DNA of 64,000 nt from Artemisia argyi. Taxonomy: Eukaryota; Streptophyta; Magnoliopsida; Asterales; Asteraceae. The translations under genes were made by a program, and so were the position numbers. The notes beneath the pieces were generated by a model. That model had not been told where the DNA came from, made no database searches, and was given only the letters and a program-made list of their open reading frames with translations. The stretch is from contig CM060709.1 of the NCBI GenBank assembly GCA_030686995.1, forward strand, positions 127,564,373-127,628,372, read 5' to 3'. Of this stretch, positions 10,774 through 22,744 are shown piece by piece; the stretch's first letter is position 1; each line of letters begins with the position of its first letter.

Positions 10774-11807
10774 TGTGAGAAACCAGAAGGGGGATTGAAT
10801 AGTTTACCAACATGTTTTCTTTAGTTATAAAAATTTCTCTATGAACACAACACTATACTAACACAAATATGTAATAGGTAAGTAAAGAGAAGAGATGGAA
10901 AGATCAAACCAAGATAACGACATTTATAGTAGTTCGGTCACAAAGCTCTTCTTTGCCCAACTCCACTCCCTGAGTATCCGACTCGGGAGTTATTGCACTA
11001 TATCAACAAGACTCCCTTCAGGCGGAGAAAACCGTACAACGTCGCTTACGTTATTTTCTGACACTAAGCTAGATGTCGAGTACTAATCTTAGCTAGTACC
11101 AATCTACTATGATCCACACGGTCCTAACTTATCACACGATCAACACGATCCTCACACAATCTATACGATCCTCACAAGATCCACACAATCCTCAATCTAC
11201 TCTTGATCCACTTGATCAATACTATATCACTCAACACTCAAGAGATCCCCAAGATCTCAACAAGATCACAATGATCAACACAATGACAAAGAAACACTAA
11301 TACACTTGATGTATATCAAGATACAATCAAGTAGACACCTTGTAATGCAAGTGCACTACTCTATGACACCAACACCTTGTATCTGCTTGATACTTTGTGT
11401 TCTTCTCTTGACTAGTAGAGGTATGTAGATGATTCTTGGTTGGATGAAAGAATCACTCTTTAAACAAAAGAACACTAACTAATGATCAAAGGAGAGTTTA
11501 GGTGATTGAGGATATGACCACAGAAAATTAAGTGTGTGAAAGGATAGCCAAAATCTGGGAAATGAAGTGGTATTTATAGAAACTAAAAATCTGACCATTT
11601 TAAAGGGACGACACCACTAATTGCCACACGACACCACTAAATTTAGTGGTACAGTGGTACCGTGCCAGAGAAACACGCTCCATATTTTGTCTTTATCGGT
11701 GAAATTTTATTTGGGGGAGTTTGGAGCTGGTTTGGGTAAAATATATCATCAAAACATAGAGATATCGAAAGATGAGAATAACGTTTTTAGACATATTTGC
11801 ATTAACA
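10774..11807 (-). repeat. 3' LTR of C2
   Basis: 1034 bp, TGTTAATGC to CTGGTTTCTCACA on the minus strand. About 260 bp present in the 5' LTR (41488-41748) are missing; C4 has them, so this copy carries a deletion. TATA at 11571-11579 (minus). Confidence 0.85.
11609..11668. promoter_or_regulatory. Dyad cluster M2 in the C2 3' LTR
   Basis: ACACCACTAA, then ACACCACTAAATTTAGTGGT and GTGGTACCGTG lie about 29 bp upstream (minus strand) of the TATA box. The core CCACTAAATTTAGTGG is a perfect 16-bp palindrome. Confidence 0.65.
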
Positions 11808-12311
11808 ATCTCCCATTTTTTATGATGACAAAACATAAACTCATTTTATATAAAAAAACTAGTTTTGACAAGTTTTTAGTGTGAGTTTATATCCTACTTC
11901 TCCCCCTTTTTGTCGAAGCAAAAAGACTAACAAAGCTCCCCCTTTATATATACTCCCCCTCATTTGGAGCATACCAAGTAATCGAGCAATGGTTGATGCT
12001 ACAAAACAAGGTTAGATGACATAAATACAATATCTAACGTGTAGCATTCAAGACAAATATCCAACCATTCAACAAAGAGACTAACTACCCAAATAAAAAT
12101 AATCCAACCATAAAGAGAATAGAAAGATAAAACAAGCCCATGCAATCGTTAATAAAAGATCATACATAAAGTATGATTACAATAGCTAGACTAGTAGACA
12201 ATTACAAGAAACATGTGACATTTTCAAGTGTCATTGAGGTCCTAAGATTTGCTTCTTGACTTCTCAAAAGGGTTCCTAAGGTTTTTATTGATGATGACTA
12301 AACATAAAAGT
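11808..12311 (-). other. C2 polypurine tract and 3' untranslated region
   Basis: On the minus strand AAAAAATGGGAGAT (11808-11821) abuts the 3' LTR. Further tracts CAAAAAGGGGGAGAA (about 11900-11915) and two more AGGGGGAG stretches (to about 11965) lie upstream, mirroring C4. No gene. Confidence 0.55.
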
Positions 12312-12346
12312 TTAGTTGCTTGGGCTATTGGTTGAAGGAGGAGGTG

Positions 12347-13758
12347 TGATGAGGCGAAAAATGATCCGTTTTTAGGGGGTCATTTAAGCCCGGAATTAAA
12401 TTTATTTGATCAAATATTTCCCTAAATCGTTCCTTTTTTGATTTTAGGTACTTTGGGAGTGAATTCTGGAAAAGGAAGCATTTTGGACGTTTTTGGAGCA
12501 TAAAAGTGAAGAAAACGGCAAAGTCTTAATTTTCCCTGCTGGGAACAGTACCTGACGGCTTCAAGAACATTTTGATGACGGCGTCAAGAGCAAAAATGGT
12601 GACGGCCCAGTGAAAACGTGACGGCGTCAAATCAAGGCCGTCAAGAGTAAAAGTGGTGACGGCCTAGAGCAGCAATACACATGACGGCGTCAGATCTGGA
12701 TCTAGGCAATCCAATTATATTTTTGGCGGCGGGTTGACGGCGTCAGAACTTTCTTCTTGACGCCGTCACCTCAAGAAATCTATATATAGTCTTTGTAATT
12801 TTCATTCTAAAGAGAGGAGAATTTTAGGGTCGAATTGCATAAACCCTAACACAACTTTTACAGTATTTTCAAGGGTTTTCACCCTTTGAAACCCTTCATG
12901 TTCAATTGAGATAAGTATCCTTTCAATTATTCAATATGTCTATGTGTTTTTTGAATATATCTTACGCTTGTCTTAATTTTAACATGCTAGGCTAGATCTC
13001 TTGTGTGTTTGCTTACATGTAATGAAACCTAGATGTTGATTATAGGTTGATTGCTTGTTTATAGTTGTAATGGATGAATGATTTCGATGTTAGGCTTAAG
13101 AAAACTGGCAGACTTCCATAGTGTAACATACTTGAACATCTTAAGAAACATGAACCAATGCGTACTAAGGTTTTTATGGTTGTATTTAATGCATGAGCGA
13201 ATTCTAGTGATCCCATGTTAGGAGCTTCTTGCAGGCCCGACATAGGAGTGAAGTAGGAGCTTATAGAGTTGGGGAAGTACGTACGCCACCCCACGATTGG
13301 TATTAAGGAATATAACCCGTCATCCACGCAACGGTAAAAAACAATTAACCTGTAAAAGATATCTAGGGAGTAGTGAAATCTAAGTAAACACAATTCTCCC
13401 ATCTATTGTTCACACCACTAGTTTAATTAGTTTAATTTACATTTTTGTTATTTTATTCTGATTGCAATTTTAGTTATTGGGTTAGTTGACTAGCAACTAA
13501 TTCCGCCCACTCTTCCAAAAACCCGATATTTTTACTTGCTTTCATAAAAACATAAAAATACAAAAAGAATCATCCCTCACTTCTAGACCTAGTTTTTAGG
13601 CTTTCCAATCCTAGCGACACTATTCCTGAGTTGAACGATCAATCCCCCGGTACTTGTCACTATACTATACTACAACGATCAGGTACACTGCCTGGTGGGG
13701 GTTGTAAGCTTCTCGAGATCCCTCGAGGGGTAAAGCCTGGTGCAATTCCCACGCATCA
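12347..13758 (+). repeat. 5' LTR of G1
   Basis: 1412 bp starting TGATGAGGCGAAAAATG and ending CCCACGCATCA. TATA box TATATATAG at 12781-12789, preceded by the TGACGGCGTCA cluster. Confidence 0.9.
12552..12769. promoter_or_regulatory. TGACGGCGTCA dyad array (G1 5' LTR)
   Basis: About eight full or half sites of the near-palindrome TGACGGCGTCA or TGACGCCGTCA in 218 bp, ending about 11 bp before the TATA box. Same array in the 3' LTR at 19051-19269. It resembles the bZIP-type TGACGTCA core with a GC insertion; which protein binds is unknown. Confidence 0.65.
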
Positions 13759-13764
13759 TGTTTT

Positions 13765-13782
13765 TGGTGCCGCAGCCAGGGG
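13765..13782 (+). other. Primer binding site (G1)
   Basis: TGGTGCCGCAGCCAGGGG six bases after the LTR, a worn match (about four mismatches) to TGGCGCCGTTGCCGGGGA, complement of plant tRNA-Asp, the primer used by Athila-type Gypsy elements. Confidence 0.55.
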
Positions 13783-13928
13783 AATAGTTATTATCTAGGT
13801 TAGAATTTCTTTTTATTAGGTCTACTTGCTAGATTCCTTTCTACTAAGATTTTATTTTTATTTTTAGGTTTTCTTTAGTCTATATATTTCTTCGTGTTTT
13901 TGTTCGTAACTCTTTACCATCCGACATC

Positions 13929-15291
13929 ATGGAAGGTGGTAACATCTTTGAACCCATCAACCCACCACAACAAGACCTCCCACAAAACCCACCACTGGCT
14001 AACCAACCTATTAGGCCCCAAACCCTAGGAGAGTATTCCCGACCTAGCCTCCAAGGCTACCGAAACACTATTGAGCTCACCCAAGGAGCCAATGTGTCCC
14101 CCTTGCGATCCGACACCATCCGGTTGGTGCAAAGCGGATGTGCATTCCATGGACTTCATTCCAAAGATCCTAATCAACATCTCAAGGACTTCCTTAAAAT
14201 CGTAGATTCTATAGACCTTGATGTTACAACTAGAGAGTCGACCCGATTACGCCTATTCCAATTCTCTCTACGTGATCAAGCTAGTCAATGGCTTGAACGT
14301 TTACCCGCGGGATCCATCACCTCATGGGATGATCTCACCATTCGTTTCCTTGATCAATTTTTCCCACCGGGGAGAACTACCAAGCTTAGAAATGATATCT
14401 TGATGTTCCAACAACGTCAAGGTGAAACTCTATATGAAGCATGGACTCGTTTCAAGGACTTACTCCAAAAAGTCCCTCATCATGGCATAGATCTTTGGCT
14501 TCAAGTCCAAATATTCTATGACCATATCGATCTCTCCACAAGGCGAACCATTGACCAATCGGCCGGTGGCAAGCTACGTGATCTAAGTGTGGAAGAATCA
14601 TGGGAGCTCATAGAAGATCTTGCTCTCTATGACAACGAAAGTTGGAATGATCCTCGTGATTTGAACAAAACAGTCAAGGCAATATCTTTGCCTTCGAACA
14701 ATTCTAGCACTCCCGACCGTAGGATCATGGAACTTGAGGACCAAGTCAAGTTTCTCATGAAATCTTACGAAGCTCCTAAGCCTTCAAGCCAAGTGAATAA
14801 AATCACTTCTTCATGCGAATTGCGTGGAACTCCCCGGAACAGCTTTTGCGGACTACGCATCCTCGCGTACCGACGAAGCGGGAGATAAGTGGTACACTTT
14901 CAAACCCGAGCCAAACCCTTACGGTGATTCCTACAACCCTTCTTGGAAAAATCACCCGAACCTTAGGTGGAAACAAAACCAAAACAATTCTTCCAATCCG
15001 CCTAATCGTTACCAACAAAACGGTCCACCCTCCAACCGTACTTTCAACAACAACCCTTCTAACAACTATGGTAGTACCAACAATCTTGAAGGATTGATGT
15101 CCAAGTTTATGGCATCTCAAGAAGCTCGCATATCTAAACAAAAGCAAAGCGAGATGACCACGAAAATTGACACATTGTTGAAAGTTCTCAATGACCGAGA
15201 AATGGGAGCACTCCCAAGCGACACGGTCAAGAACCCGAAACTAAACGTTAATTCCATATCATCAGTTTCGTCACCCACTTCTTGTCCGTAA
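13929..15291 (+). pseudogene. Gypsy gag (G1), one frameshift
   Basis: The ATG at 13929 opens 319 codons with the retrotransposon gag core: FHGLHSKDPNQHLKDFL, LRLFQFSLRDQASQWLERLP, ITSWDDLTIRFLDQFFPP and LYEAWTRFKDLL (residues about 75-190), as in Athila/Tat-like plant Gypsy elements. Near 14820 the frame slips, just at a degenerate Cys-rich site where the nucleic-acid-binding knuckle is expected (C-E-L-R-G...F-C). The second frame (14824-15291) carries YASSRTDEAGD, an Asn-rich stretch and LPSDTVKNPKLN, standard for the gag C terminus. The protein forms the particle and packages RNA; the frameshift makes this copy defective. Confidence 0.8.
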
Positions 15292-15309
15292 TACTACTCA
15301 GTTAAATCA

Positions 15310-15954
15310 ATGAGCACGTGTTTCAAGCAAAACCAAATTCTTCAAAAGGACGAATCAAATGAAACACCCGGTATCAAACCGGTCAAAAGCATAGTTAAAA
15401 CACCTCCTACGCAAGACCTTGACGATGAATTCAAGGAGCTTCACCTTGAACGCCCCGTCATTGATGTCTTAGCCCGTGCTCCCTACTATAGTGCCCTCCT
15501 AGAAAAATATGAGAAATTTAAAGTAGGTAAAAATGGGACCGCCTTCATTCAAAACAAGTTGCCTAAAAAGCTTGATGATCCGGGTATATTTGTTTTTCCT
15601 TGTAAGATAGGAAGATACGAAGCTTTCGACACACTAGCCGATTTAGGGTCAAGCCTCAACTTGATTCCCTTATCCCTTTTCACCACTCTCAAGCTAGGAA
15701 AGTTAGAGGAGACAGAGGTATTAATTGGTCTAGCGGATGGGAGTATTGCCCACCCGGTTGGGATGATTAAGGATGTAGTTGTTCACGTGGGGAAGTTAAC
15801 TATTTTAGCGGATTTTCACGTCCTAGATATGGTTAGTGATACTACATGCCCACTGTTAGTAGGAAAAGGATTTTTAGCAACCGCTAGCGCCATGATAGAT
15901 TGTAAGGAGTCTAAGATAGCGGTAGGTGAGGGCGATACTTGGGTAGAGATATGA
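15310..15954 (+). pseudogene. Gypsy aspartic protease region (G1)
   Basis: In frame with the preceding gag segment but separated by a stop at 15289-15291. Contains FVFPCKIGRYEAFDTLADLGSSLNLIP: the D-L-G-S/A-S form of the retropepsin active site usual in plant Gypsy elements, followed by LIGLADGS and PLLVGKGFLATASAMID, which closes the fold. It would cleave the Gag polyprotein. No RT follows. Confidence 0.75.
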
Positions 15955-16414
15955 TTGTGAGGATGAACCGACACCACATTGGGTAGAGATGAATAGGAGA
16001 CCATCTAGATATGGACCTTGGATAAAAAGAAACTTTTTAGGACCTCAACGCCCATTCTATCTAGAAAAAGATTTCATCGATAAAACACATTCGGTGGAAC
16101 AACTCATAGCTAGAGATGAAGAGCTAGACCCTTTTGAGGACCCCCTAGTCTTTAGGAAAATGATTGAGTTCTTGAGCGTAATGCCCATTAACATAGAGAT
16201 GAACAAGTGGAAGAGAGAGGGGGATAAGTGTAAATGGAGGTGGGACAAGCCACCTAAGGATGGTGATGGATCATGGCATATGAAGATGATTTTGTATGAT
16301 CCGGATGGAGAAAAGTTTGAAAGGTCATGCCGCACTAAGAAAACCGATAGGAAGTTGAAACCTAAGTTTGATCCCAAAGATGTCCTCAATGAGGAACTCA
16401 CCCATGTCACGTAG
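15951..16414 (+). pseudogene. C-terminal frame after protease (G1), unknown
   Basis: After a slip near 15950 the frame stays open (DCEDEPTPHWVEMN, then RYGPWIKRNFLGPQRPFYLEKDFIDK) for about 150 codons to a stop at 16412-16414. Rich in Lys, Asp and Trp. It lies where the protease-RT linker would be in a full element, but ends without any RT motif. No function assigned. Confidence 0.45.
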
Positions 16415-18846
16415 TAACCCATGACCTTGAGTCTAGCTACAAGACTCGTAAATAAAGAAAAGCGCTTCTTGGGAGGCAACACATGCTTTGTGTGATTTTT
16501 ATTTGTTTGATTGTTATTTGTTTCCGTATGCATGCTTTATTTTTATTGTTGGTAGATCATGTTTCAAACTAAAATGGTGAAAATACTTTATTTTGTCGTT
16601 TGGCTTTGTCTTAACTTCATACAAAGGTATTTCGCAAAATATAAGTGTAAGGGGAAACCCCAAATATGTTTTTAAGAAACAAAATTGATCATGATTCTCC
16701 ACAATATTAAATGAACATGTATATTCGTATTTGTTAGAGTCAAATGCTTGTATCGAGTCATAATGATGTTTTGCAGGATTTTCCAGGAAGTAGGACAAAG
16801 TTTTTCGAGAAATTTTCCGGAAACTTAACGTAAAGATTTCTGCAGGTCACTTCTGACGGCGTCAGGAAGAAATTCCTGACGGCGTCATGTGTAAAATTCT
16901 GGAAATTTTGCTAGTTTTGTTTTTCTAACGGAGTCTTAAAGTTTTTGTTAAATCTTTAGTTTTATAAACTCCAGGGAATCTGCAAACATCATTCCACAAG
17001 CATTATATCTTACTTTGTTTTTTAGGATTTGTTATCATATATAGATTGCCGCCGATTTTACGCGAGGTTGCCTTGTTTGTTTTCTCAGGTTTAACAGGTT
17101 ATGTATGACAAGAAGATGATTTATATTCTGGAAGGGAAGCTTTGATTGTTCATTTTCTTGGAGGAAGATCCAACCTTGTTAACCACACTATCCATACCGA
17201 GCGAATCAGGGGAATATTTGATTTCATTCTTTTTCCTGTTTTACTTTTACATTCTTTAATTGAACATTGGGGACAATGTTCATCCTAAGTGTAAGGGGAT
17301 GGTAAATGATGATACCTTATAGGATACACTTTCACTTGAGTTTGTTTGTTTGATGGTAGATGTGTAATAAAAGTATGAGAAATACTTGTTAGTGTAATTT
17401 TAGCGCCAAATTTAAATTTTTTTACAACATTTAGGAGTGAAACTTTAGCCTTAGCAAGCGTCTCATGGATAGGAGATTGTATGACTAGCACAAAACCGTA
17501 CCATTCAGAAAAAATTTCCACCCAAATATGTGAGGTTCGCCTTTAGATTTGATAGGAAAAGCATTTACTATTAGTGCTTATGAGTGTACCGGTAGCATTT
17601 AGATTCTAGAACTTGCGTTAGTGATGCATCCTGAGACCGCTAGTGAGACTACATTCGTGTAGTAGGATTTGCTACATGATAAGCGGCATTAGGATCACCC
17701 TTGTGTTAAACCCGTATCATAATTACTTGACCATTTAAGTCATATTACTTGGCTAGTTAAGTCAATTAATTTTCCCACACCTTAGCGTTGTACTCATTTT
17801 TAGTACACGAAACCCCTAGTACACCCCTCCGAGCCTATCTTTTCATTTTTAACTTTAAGCATCTTACTTAAAGGAAGAATTTGTTACACCCCACTTAAAT
17901 GTACAACCAAATCGCCTTAGCCTTCCGTGTATGCACTCATCTTTAGTGCATTATTGTTGTTTGTTTAAACCCTTAGTTAATTATCTAATTGATTACATGG
18001 TTGCTAAGTCGAGTCATATCCTTGTACATATTGTTTTGGGACGATTGGGTAAAGTATTTATTTTATGGAGTAATGGGGAAGAACATCATTTTATTACCCC
18101 CATATTTACGTTAATCTTAAAAGTACTCCAAGTGTTTTGATTTTCTTAATTCGAGTCATTAGATTAGTTTATTGTAAAGTATATAAAAATTCAAGTGTAA
18201 AGGGAATGTTCATTCCCTATGATGTATTATTTTGGATGGTAGGGTAAGAGTGTATGCAAAAAAAAAAAAAAAAAATAGAAAAAGAAAAGAGAAAAAACAT
18301 ACGGACTACCATCCCGTTTCATTCTATGTTTATTTTATGTTTTTGTTATTTTGCATTTATTAGCTTAAGTCGAGTCTAGTCTTGGCTTAGCAATGCCATA
18401 TTGTACATGTAATTAACCAAGATGATTAACTCGCCACCAGTAAAGATTGCCTATATCCAACAAAATAGTTTATTCCATATCCCTACACCTAACGTTATAA
18501 CCCTTTTAAAAGACCTCTTTGACAGTGTATCCTAGGTGCTTACGCCATGTGGTGGAGGTTTGATCCTTTCCCAAGCCCATGGTAATCTATTTTGCTATGA
18601 CAGGTAGTGAGAGATGTTTTCCATTTCCATATTGTGATATACACTTTATTACACCTGAGAGATGTGAGTATCTAAACACTATTTGTGAGGTGCTAGTGTA
18701 TGACCTCCGTGCTTGTCTTTGGTCTTTAGTGGAACGATTATTTGTTGTAATTACTTTTATATTAGTGTTAAATGACCCCTAACTTGTATTTTGAGAATAA
18801 AAGCGCATTTGCTTGAGGACAAGCAAATCTCAAGTGTAAAGGTATA
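16415..18846 (+). other. G1 non-coding 3' internal region
   Basis: About 2.4 kb without a supported gene. It holds two TGACGGCGTCA dyads (16853-16888), a poly-A run (about 18257-18275) and only a weak purine tract (AAGTGTAAAGG) before the 3' LTR. Confidence 0.5.
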
Positions 18847-20267
18847 TGATGAGGCGAAAAATGGTCCGTTTTTAGGGGTCATTTAAGCCCGTAATTGAAT
18901 TTATTTGATCAAATATTGCCCTAAATCGTTCCTTTTGTGGTTTTAGGTACTTTGGGAGTGAATTCTGGAAAAGAAAGCATTTTGGACGTTTTTGGAGCAT
19001 AAAAGTGAAGAAAACGGCAAAGTCTTAATTTTCCTTGCTGGGAACAGTACCTGACGGCGTCAAGAACATTTTGATGACGGCGTCAAGAGCAAAAATGGTG
19101 ACGGCCCAGTGAAAACGTGACAGCGTCAAATCAAGGCCGTCAAGAGTAAAAGTGGTGACGGCCCAGAGCAGCAAAACACATGACGGCGTCAGATCTGGAT
19201 CTAGGCAATCCGATTATATTTTTGGCGGCGGGTTGACGGCGTAAAAACTTTCTTCTCTACGTCGTCACCTTAGGAAATCTATATATAGTCTTTGTAATTT
19301 TCATTCTAAAGAGAGTAGAATTTTAGGGTCAAATTGCATAAACCCTAACACAACTTTTACCGTATTTTCAAGGGTTTTCACCCTTTGAAACCCTTCATGT
19401 TCAATTGAGATAAGTATCATTTCAATTCATTTAATATGTCTATGTGTTGTTTGAATATATCTTACGCTTGTCTTAATTTTAACATGCTAGGCTAGATCTC
19501 TTGTGTGTTTGCTTAGATGTAATGTAACCTAGATGTTGATTATAGGTTGATTGCTTGTTTATAGTTGTAATGGATGAATGATTTCGATGTTAGGCTTAAG
19601 AAAACTGGCAGACTTCTATAGTGTAACATGCTCGAACGTCTTAAGAAACATGAACCAATGCGTACTAAGGTTTTTATGGTTGTATTTAATGCATGAGCGA
19701 ATTCTAGTGATCCCATGTTAGGAGCTTCTTGCAGGCTCGACATATGAGTGAAGTAGGAGCTTATAGAGTTGGGGAAGTACGTACACCACCCCACGATTGG
19801 TATTAAGGAATATACCCCGTCATCCACGCAACTGTAACAAACAATTAACCTGTAAAAGATATATAGGGAGTAGTGAAATCTAAGTAAACATTATTCTCCC
19901 ATCTATTATTCACACCACTAGTTTAATTAGTTTAATTAGTTTAATTTACATTTCTGTTATTTTATTTTGATTGCATGTTTAGTTATTGGGTTAGTTGACT
20001 AGCAACTAATTCCGCCCACTCTTCCAAAAACCCGAGATTTTTACTTGCTTTCATAAAAAAATAAAAATACAAAAAGAATCATCCCTCACCTCTAGACCTA
20101 GTTTTTAGGCTTTCTAATCCTAGCGACACTATTCTTGAGTTGAACGATCAATCCCCCGGTACTTGTCACTATACTATACTACAACGATCAGGTACACTGC
20201 CTGGTGGGGGTTGTAAGCTTCTCGAGATCCCTCGAGGGGTAAAGCCTGGTGCAATTCCCACGCATCA
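18847..20267 (+). repeat. 3' LTR of G1
   Basis: 1421 bp, same ends as the 5' LTR; dyad array at 19051-19269 and TATA at 19279-19288. Some dyads are worn here (for example TGACAGCGTCA, CTACGTCGTCAC). Confidence 0.9.
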
Positions 20268-20835
20268 AGGTGGTATGATGGGTTCTTGAGGTGGTGTCAA
20301 GAGATGTTCAAGGTAGGAGAACATAAGGCCCAATTCATCTCTAAGATGAAGGATAAGTTCTCGGTTGTGATGACAACATGCACAACTAAGGCTATGTGGT
20401 TCAAATGGGTAAAAAATGGGACGACCCATTAATGATTGTGGTGGTGGAGATGTCAAAGATGATAGTGATGAGTGGACAGGCTCAAGAGGAGTTGTGGGTG
20501 ATAGTGTGAATGTTAATGCCAAAGGTTGAGGTGGATTAGGTGCTAAGGAAAGTGTCGTTGCCCTAATTGTGGATGATGAAGATGAGGTTTGCCTAGTTGA
20601 TATGGTTTTGGAGGGAGCAAGTGGATTTGAGATGGATGAAGTTGATTTGGAGTTCAATGGTGTGTGGATATCTTCATCATCATCAAGTGTGAGATCAATA
20701 AGGAGTACTTCCTTAGATGGTTTGATGTTAAGCCTTGGTTTCTTGGCTTTGTTGGATGTGGTAGCTATGGTGGAAGACATTTTGAAGTTTTTGATTGATG
20801 TGTGATTTGTGAGCTAAGAAGTTACATGATAAGAG

Positions 20836-20843
20836 CTTAAATA
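20836..20843 (-). promoter_or_regulatory. TATA-like box of ORF3 (C2)
   Basis: TATTTAAG on the minus strand, 56 bp before the ORF3 ATG. C1 has TATAAAT 82 bp before its ORF3 ATG. Confidence 0.4.
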
Positions 20844-20980
20844 GACGCATTTAAGCATGTATTGGTGATAGGGTTGTGTGTTTAGGAGAATGAGATTATA
20901 GGAATCAGCTCAAAGTTGCAAAATTCTAAGGGAAAAGAGGTCAAAAAGTACAAAGGAATAGTGAAATTCGTATTCCCAAG

Positions 20981-21043
20981 GTACGGTACCACTAAATTTA
21001 GTGGTGCCGTGCCCTATTTAGTGGTGTCGTGACCTACTGGTGG
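20981..21043. promoter_or_regulatory. Dyad cluster M2 upstream of ORF3 (C2)
   Basis: GGTACCACTAAATTTAGTGG and GTGCCGTGCCC, then TTTAGTGGTGTCGTG and CTACTGGTGGCG. Same word and order as in the C2 LTR, about 140 bp upstream of the ORF3 TATA-like box. Confidence 0.65.
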
Positions 21044-21528
21044 CGAATTTTCCAATTCTGCAGGTTTTAGGCTACCTAAATGGATAATTCTAGGGGAACA
21101 ATTTGCAGCAAATCCCATTACCTCAATCCACTCAAGAATAATCACATGGTTTTCATAACCATGCACATAACTACCAACAAACATGATCATGTGATTAATC
21201 TACTAAATAGGCTACTAGTTAGGCATGCAAATCATCATCTAGAAACATGCACATAAGATATTCTAAGCGCATGTCATGATCATCTAGTAGCATGTATGAA
21301 AATAAAGATAAGCAAAGATCATGAGACCAAAGTTAACCAAGAATTAAGCTTAATTAATTACTTTTGGGTGGTAAAATTGAAAGACACACCCAAAATGCTA
21401 TGTACCAAAGAATAATCCAAGTAAAATAGTTAGTGTTAATTAGCCTTAGCCAATACCCTGAGTTAGTAATAATACTTAAGTTTAGTACTACTTAAGTAAA
21501 TAATAGTAGTAATAGTTACACATTATTA
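21044..21528 (-). other. C2 spacer between ORF2 and the ORF3 promoter
   Basis: No coding frame; AT-rich. Confidence 0.4.
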
Positions 21529-22738
21529 TTATTTCCTTGACCTCCCCAGCTTCATTAACTTGTTTCCAATTCCTTTAATTGCCTTTCCTAGTGACTTGAA
21601 ACCACCAATGGTCTGCTCGTGAATTGATACTTGTCTGTTGTACATTACCGTCTTTCTTTCCATAATGCTCCTTAAATTTGTGTCTCTGTAGTCAAGGTCG
21701 GAGGTTGTTCTAAACTCGGATATATTAAGACCACGAAAGTATGTGTCTGGTTAAAGAGTACAAGCACGAGAGGTTCCTTCTTTATTCATTTGATCATCAT
21801 CCTCATCCTTTGTCTGTTGTACGACCACCTGGTAACCCTTTGTCACTACTTTGATTTGTGCGACGTTGTGGTCCACCAAGAGGTTTCATGATGGGATTGA
21901 CAAGGGAATAATAGATGGTTTCAAGGTGTGGGAAATGGACCATGACCCACCAATGGAGACGAGTAAGTAACATGGCATATGGCATGACTTTATCGGACCG
22001 GCTATGGAAATCAGCCATTCTCTTTGCCATATAGTATGTGAGTTTGTAAGGAACCTTGTTACAAAGACAGAAGAGCATGTGGGCTAGACATGCCGGAACA
22101 TGATCCCGGTTGCATGCGAGACTGGTGAAATTTTTATGAATAATAAGTTCCCAACTTCTAAGGCCAGGAAGGATTTCTTTAAGATAGATCCGGTTTGGAT
22201 CAAGATTTACAATTGTTCCATCACGCTTTTGATGCGTATGGACCACACGACGGGTTGACACGTGTTGTTTAATGGCTTGAATATAGGGAAGTTTAGTTAG
22301 ATACAGACCTTCACTTTCAATACTAAAGTAAAGGGACTCTAAGGAATGGTCTTCTATGTAGGCACATTGACCATAGGATGGGACATCGAGAATGTTACCT
22401 AGATCGGTGATGGATAAAGTTATATTTTGGTTTTTGATCTAGAAATCCAAGAAGACATTACCATTAATGTCATTGAAGGTTCGGACATGACTATAGAACT
22501 CAAGAACAAAGCGTGGACAAACTCGATCGTTTATTGTGTATAAACATTCAAAACCAATTGTTGGAAAACATGCCTCTATGCCATCCAACGTAATAAAACT
22601 AGCATTGACTACACGCCCTTCGTGTATATATCGATGTTGGACTCTTTGGAGATGAGCTTTTTGCTCATATGGAATATTTGGGTCATCAAGTAGGTTAGGG
22701 ATGTATTGTTTAGTATCTTGATAATCATTACGAGGCAT
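21529..22738 (-). pseudogene. ORF2 of C2, plant transposon-protein family (Transposase_32-like)
   Basis: The ATG at 22738, six bases after a strong 3' splice site, starts PRNDYQDTKQYIPNLL. Landmarks shared with C1: RYIHEGR, PRFVLEFYS, NRDHVPACLAHMLFCL, YYMAKRMADF, YAMLLTRL. A stop at 22439-22441 splits the frame once; after a stop at 21803-21805 a shifted frame continues with RSIMERKTVMYNRQVSIHEQ and KAIKGIGNKLMKLGRSRK, equivalent to the basic helical C terminus of C1, ending at 21529. About 400 residues originally. Family assignment is by resemblance; role unknown, but its conservation in pol-less elements suggests it matters to them. Confidence 0.65.
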
Positions 22739-22744
22739 CGTTAC

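Larger units (their letters stand above)
12347..20267 (+). mobile_element. G1: Gypsy-type element with gag and protease only
   Basis: 7921 bp with LTRs at 12347-13758 and 18847-20267, TG...CA ends and a perfect 5-bp duplication AGGTG (12342-12346, 20268-20272). Internal region: tRNA-Asp-like PBS, gag, aspartic protease, a short third frame, then about 2.4 kb without coding capacity. RT, RNase H and integrase are absent, so it depends on another element. LTRs differ at roughly 5 percent in the first 200 bp (by eye). It lies inside ORF3 of C2. Confidence 0.88.
12312..20780 (-). pseudogene. ORF3 of C2, interrupted by Gypsy element G1
   Basis: Exonic parts are 20268-20780 and 12312-12341. The ATG at 20780 opens 171 uninterrupted codons up to the G1 insertion; with one copy of the AGGTG duplication ignored, the frame continues for nine residues to a stop at 12312-12314, ending PSN as in C4 (about 180 residues). 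Features in order: basic N terminus (KAKKPRLNIKPSK), VLLIDLTLDDDED (SUMO-interaction-like), Ser/Thr/Pro linker, TFTLSPTTPL, CACCHHNR, HLRDELGLMFSYLEHLL, Pro-rich tail. Apart from the insertion it has no stop or frameshift, unlike gag and ORF2 of the same element. Own TATA-like box at 20836-20843. Function unknown. Confidence 0.7.

Noticed and set aside
13040..13402. Minus-strand frame in the G1 LTR (also at 19540-19827, 43653-43838)
   Set aside because: Recurs only because the LTR recurs; stops and starts vary between copies and no domain is visible.
16057..16533. Minus-strand frame of 158 codons in G1
   Set aside because: Lies opposite the frame at 15951-16414 and looks like its shadow.
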